DNA of 35,578 nt from NCBI RefSeq assembly GCF_004210735.1, contig NZ_SDZL01000029.1:1-35578 (forward strand), written 5' to 3'. This DNA comes from Brevundimonas sp. Its GTDB lineage: Bacteria; Pseudomonadota; Alphaproteobacteria; Caulobacterales; Caulobacteraceae. The notes under the pieces were generated by a model. The model saw only the letters and a program-made list of their open reading frames with translations. It was not told where the DNA came from and did no database searches. Shown here piece by piece: positions 33,448 to 35,578 of this stretch (within the stretch, counting starts at the first letter, position 1; each line of letters begins with the position of its first letter). The translations under genes and the position numbers were made by a program.

Positions 33448-34334
33448 CGCCCGGCCACCCCACTGAGGATTTCGCAAAACCAGCGCCCAGCCGTCAGCGA
33501 GCCCAGATCTCCAACCTCCAGGGACGGATCGTATTCCGTCAGGTCCACGGCCCGCACCTTGGGGTGGCCCCCGATCACCCGCGCGGCGTCAAAGAAATCC
33601 TGCACCGACACCCCGCCCGGCCGCGCACCCGGGCTGGCGGGCCACTGGCTGCGGTCGATCACGTCGATGTCGAAATCGACATAGATGACCTGGCACAGCG
33701 CCGACAGCCGCTCCAGCTCCTCGGCGACGACGACGGCCAGACCGCGCTCCCGGCACTCGCGCGCCATGCGGACCGAAATGCCGGCAGCCTTCGCCTTGTC
33801 ATGCGCGCGGCGGGTGTTGGCGAAGGGGGCCAGGCCGACCTGGCTGATCCGCGCGCCGTCCATGCCGTCGTCCAGCAGGGCCTGGATCGGATTGCCGTTG
33901 GTCAGGCCCTGGTCCGTGTCGCGCAGGTCGAAATGGGCGTCCAGCGTCAGCACGCCCACGCGGTTGAGACCCAGCGCATGCACGCCCGGCCGGGTGATGG
34001 CGTTGTTGCCCCCGACCAGGATCGTCAGCGCCCGATGCGCCTGGGCCGCCACCGCGTCGCGGACGGGCTCGAACGCGTCGGCCGGTGACACGGCCTTCAG
34101 CGCCACGTCCCCGGCGTCATGCACCCGAACCTCCAGCTCCAACCCCGTCTCGACGTCATAGGTGGACAGGCGCGGCAGGACGGCGCGCAACGCCTTGGGC
34201 CCCAGATCGCACCGCCCAGGCGTCAGCGACCGCTCGTTCAGCGGCGCGCCGATCAGGGCGACGGAGGCGTCGGGATGGTGGCCGACCAGATCCGCGACAG
34301 AGCGCCAGCCCAGGGCTTCAGACGGTTCGCTCAT
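33444..34334 (-). CDS. hutG: Arginase-family hydrolase, probable formimidoylglutamase
   Basis: A 296-aa ureohydrolase-fold protein between hutC and hutI, so most likely the enzyme splitting N-formimino-glutamate to glutamate and formamide. Metal motifs: DAHFD (132-136) and DFDIDVID (220-227) are intact, but the first motif, normally GGDHS or GGGHE, is GGNNA (108-112), so the usual His ligand is Asn111. This may alter metal binding, and other C-N hydrolase substrates are possible. The start is ATG 34334 with AAGGGTG upstream; the frame to 34376 is read-through of hutC. It begins 4 bases after the hutC stop and overlaps hutI by 4. Confidence 0.88.
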   Translation of the reverse strand: MSEPSEALGWRSVADLVGHHPDASVALIGAPLNERSLTPGRCDLGPKALRAVLPRLSTYDVETGLELEVRVHDAGDVALKAVSPADAFEPVRDAVAAQAHRALTILVGGNNAITRPGVHALGLNRVGVLTLDAHFDLRDTDQGLTNGNPIQALLDDGMDGARISQVGLAPFANTRRAHDKAKAAGISVRMARECRERGLAVVVAEELERLSALCQVIYVDFDIDVIDRSQWPASPGARPGGVSVQDFFDAARVIGGHPKVRAVDLTEYDPSLEVGDLGSLTAGRWFCEILSGVAGR

Positions 34335-34338
34335 GGAA

Positions 34339-35037
34339 TCACCCTTTGGTCGGAGAAAAGCGCGCGACCAGATCATAGGCCGCTCCGGGGAAGGTCTGCC
34401 ACGCCCACGTCACCCCCAGACCGTCACGCCACGTCCGGCGCTCCAGCCGCAGGCAGGGCGCGCCGTCGGCCAAACCCAGATGGGTCGCCGTCTCATGGTC
34501 CGCGCCGACGGCGGAAATCCGGTGCTCGGCCTCAGTCCAGGGCATATGGGCCAGCAGCCATCCGCCCGGGGGCTGCGTCGTAAAATCGGCGGCTTCCGCC
34601 TCGCGCGCCGCATCCAGCGAGATCAGGCGACGTTCGAAGACGAACGGCAGCTCGTCCGCCAGATGCAGGGTCTCCAGCTCGATCACCCGTTCACCCAACC
34701 CCTCATCGTCGCGCGCCGGACGCACGATCCGACCCAGCAAGCGGTGCGAATAGGTCAACCCCCGCCCTTCAACCTCGGACTGGATGTCGGGAATGGCCAC
34801 CAGAGCCGACGAATGCACCGGCGGGTGGGCCACCACCGTCCCCGCTCGCCTGCGCCGCACCACCAGCGCCCGCGCCGACAGGTCCGACATCGCCCGCGAC
34901 ACCGTCATCCGCGCACAGCCGTATTCGGCCATCAGCTCGGCCTCGGTCGGGATGCGGAAACCCGGCCGCCACTCGCCCGAGGCGATGCGGCGCTCGATAT
35001 CGCCGGCGATCCGTCGATGAAGCGGCTCGTGATCCAT
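34339..35037 (-). CDS. hutC: Histidine utilization repressor (GntR/UTRA)
   Basis: A 232-aa regulator of the GntR family, HutC subfamily. The N-terminal winged helix (about 5-70) has the recognition segment [21 protein letters not shown]. The C-terminal UTRA sensor (about 80-232) would bind urocanate, the pathway inducer. Family features include [29 protein letters not shown] and the C-terminal [10 protein letters not shown]. It is the first gene of the hutC-hutG-hutI transcript and diverges from hutU. A palindrome in the 69-base gap is its likely operator, so it would repress both directions, itself included. Confidence 0.93.
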   Translation of the reverse strand: MDHEPLHRRIAGDIERRIASGEWRPGFRIPTEAELMAEYGCARMTVSRAMSDLSARALVVRRRRAGTVVAHPPVHSSALVAIPDIQSEVEGRGLTYSHRLLGRIVRPARDDEGLGERVIELETLHLADELPFVFERRLISLDAAREAEAADFTTQPPGGWLLAHMPWTEAEHRISAVGADHETATHLGLADGAPCLRLERRTWRDGLGVTWAWQTFPGAAYDLVARFSPTKG

Positions 35038-35060
35038 GGGATCAGACTACCCTTGCGCAC

Positions 35061-35076
35061 TATAATGTCTAGACAT
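35061..35076. promoter_or_regulatory. HutC operator overlapping a hutU -10 box
   Basis: ATGTCTAGACAT at 35065-35076 is a perfect 12-bp palindrome in the hutC-hutU gap, which fits a GntR/HutC-type operator. On the plus strand it overlaps a perfect -10 box, TATAAT at 35061-35066, 40 bases before the hutU start. A clear -35 was not found. A repressor bound here would cover the hutU promoter and lie near the divergent hutC start. Confidence 0.75.
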
Positions 35077-35106
35077 AAGACTGGACCAACCAAGGCGGAG
35101 ACTCTC

Positions 35107-35578
35107 ATGACCGACCACAGCAACGCCCGCGTCGTCCGCGCCCCGCACGGCCCGGAAAAGACGGCGAAGACATGGGCCGCCGAAGCCGCCATGCGCATGC
35201 TGATGAACAACCTCGATCCCGAGGTGGCCGAGCGTCCCGAGGACCTGGTCGTCTATGGCGGCATCGGCAAGGCGGCCCGCAACTGGCAAGCTTTCGACAC
35301 CATCGTCGAGCAGTTGCAAACGCTGGAAGCCGACGAGACCCTGCTGGTCCAGTCGGGCAAGCCGGTCGGCGTCTTCCGCACCCACGCCGACGCCCCGCGC
35401 GTCCTGATCGCCAACTCCAACCTGGTGCCCAAATGGGCGACCTGGGAGCATTTCAACGAACTCGATCGCAAGGGTCTGATGATGTACGGCCAGATGACGG
35501 CCGGGTCGTGGATCTACATCGGCACCCAGGGTATCGTGCAGGGCACCTACGAGACCTTCATGGAGGCGGGTCGCCAGC
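35107..35578 (+). CDS. hutU: Urocanate hydratase, N-terminal part (cut by window edge)
   Basis: The first 157 codons of urocanate hydratase, second enzyme of histidine breakdown (urocanate to 4-imidazolone-5-propionate, with tightly bound NAD). Recognisable segments are [67 protein letters not shown] and [18 protein letters not shown], all matching the HutU N-terminus. The ATG at 35107 follows GGCGGAGACTCTC, where GGAG serves as ribosome binding site. It diverges from hutC behind the palindrome at 35065-35076. The remaining two thirds, and probably hutH, lie beyond the window. Confidence 0.96.
   Translation, partial: MTDHSNARVVRAPHGPEKTAKTWAAEAAMRMLMNNLDPEVAERPEDLVVYGGIGKAARNWQAFDTIVEQLQTLEADETLLVQSGKPVGVFRTHADAPRVLIANSNLVPKWATWEHFNELDRKGLMMYGQMTAGSWIYIGTQGIVQGTYETFMEAGRQ

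Noticed and set aside
1..35578. CRISPR arrays, insertion sequences, prophage or integrase genes
   Set aside because: No regularly spaced repeats, transposase, integrase or phage structural motifs were seen; the tRNA-Val gene shows no adjacent direct repeat of its 3' end.

Overview
The window looks like a chromosomal segment of a GC-rich alphaproteobacterium, most likely of the Caulobacterales (Brevundimonas-like). This placement is inferred from the gene families, not from a database search. The signs are an Oar/SusC-like TonB receptor with a carboxypeptidase-regulatory domain, two HWE/HisKA_2-type histidine kinases, a biliverdin phytochrome with its heme oxygenase, frequent GTG starts and chains of 4-nt gene overlaps. 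There is one tRNA gene. I saw no insertion sequence, prophage or CRISPR array, and no gene-free stretch longer than about 250 bases.

Layout: 1-6425 is mostly housekeeping: the start of a surface lipoprotein, a RidA protein, an unknown protein coupled to rpiA, glmU, a phosphoglycolate phosphatase, and two tandem LytS-like membrane histidine kinases. 6535-10172 carries a dicarboxylate/amino-acid symporter, tRNA-Val(CAC) and a DEAD-box RNA helicase with a KPW-repeat tail. 10185-12868 is a bphO-bphP light-sensing operon.

12950-26222 is the most interesting block. It is a glycan-uptake and degradation locus made of a MalK/UgpC-type ATPase, a 1069-aa secreted multi-domain (alpha/alpha)6-type enzyme, two CUT1-type permeases, a binding lipoprotein, a GH144-like glucanase, a TonB-dependent receptor and a LacI-family regulator. 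An identical 12-bp palindrome GTAACCGGTTAC lies in front of both the ATPase gene and the TonB receptor gene, and a one-base variant lies in front of the LacI gene. The outer-membrane and inner-membrane halves of the locus are therefore probably one regulon. From the GH144-like enzyme the substrate may be a beta-1,2-glucan; this is inference.

26323-32167 contains a secreted type-B carboxylesterase, a PAS-PAS-HWE kinase with a single-domain response regulator, an FAD oxidoreductase of the phytoene-dehydrogenase/PYROXD2 type, and a protein that resembles a decayed N6-adenine methyltransferase. 32230-35578 is a histidine-utilisation cluster: hutI, hutG and the repressor gene hutC on the minus strand, and the start of hutU on the plus strand. 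A perfect palindrome overlaps a TATAAT box between hutC and hutU.

Two long nested inverted-repeat elements (1769-1936 and 14090-14261) almost exactly fill the gaps between flanking genes. A perfect 30-bp tandem duplication extends the end of one LytS-like kinase in frame.
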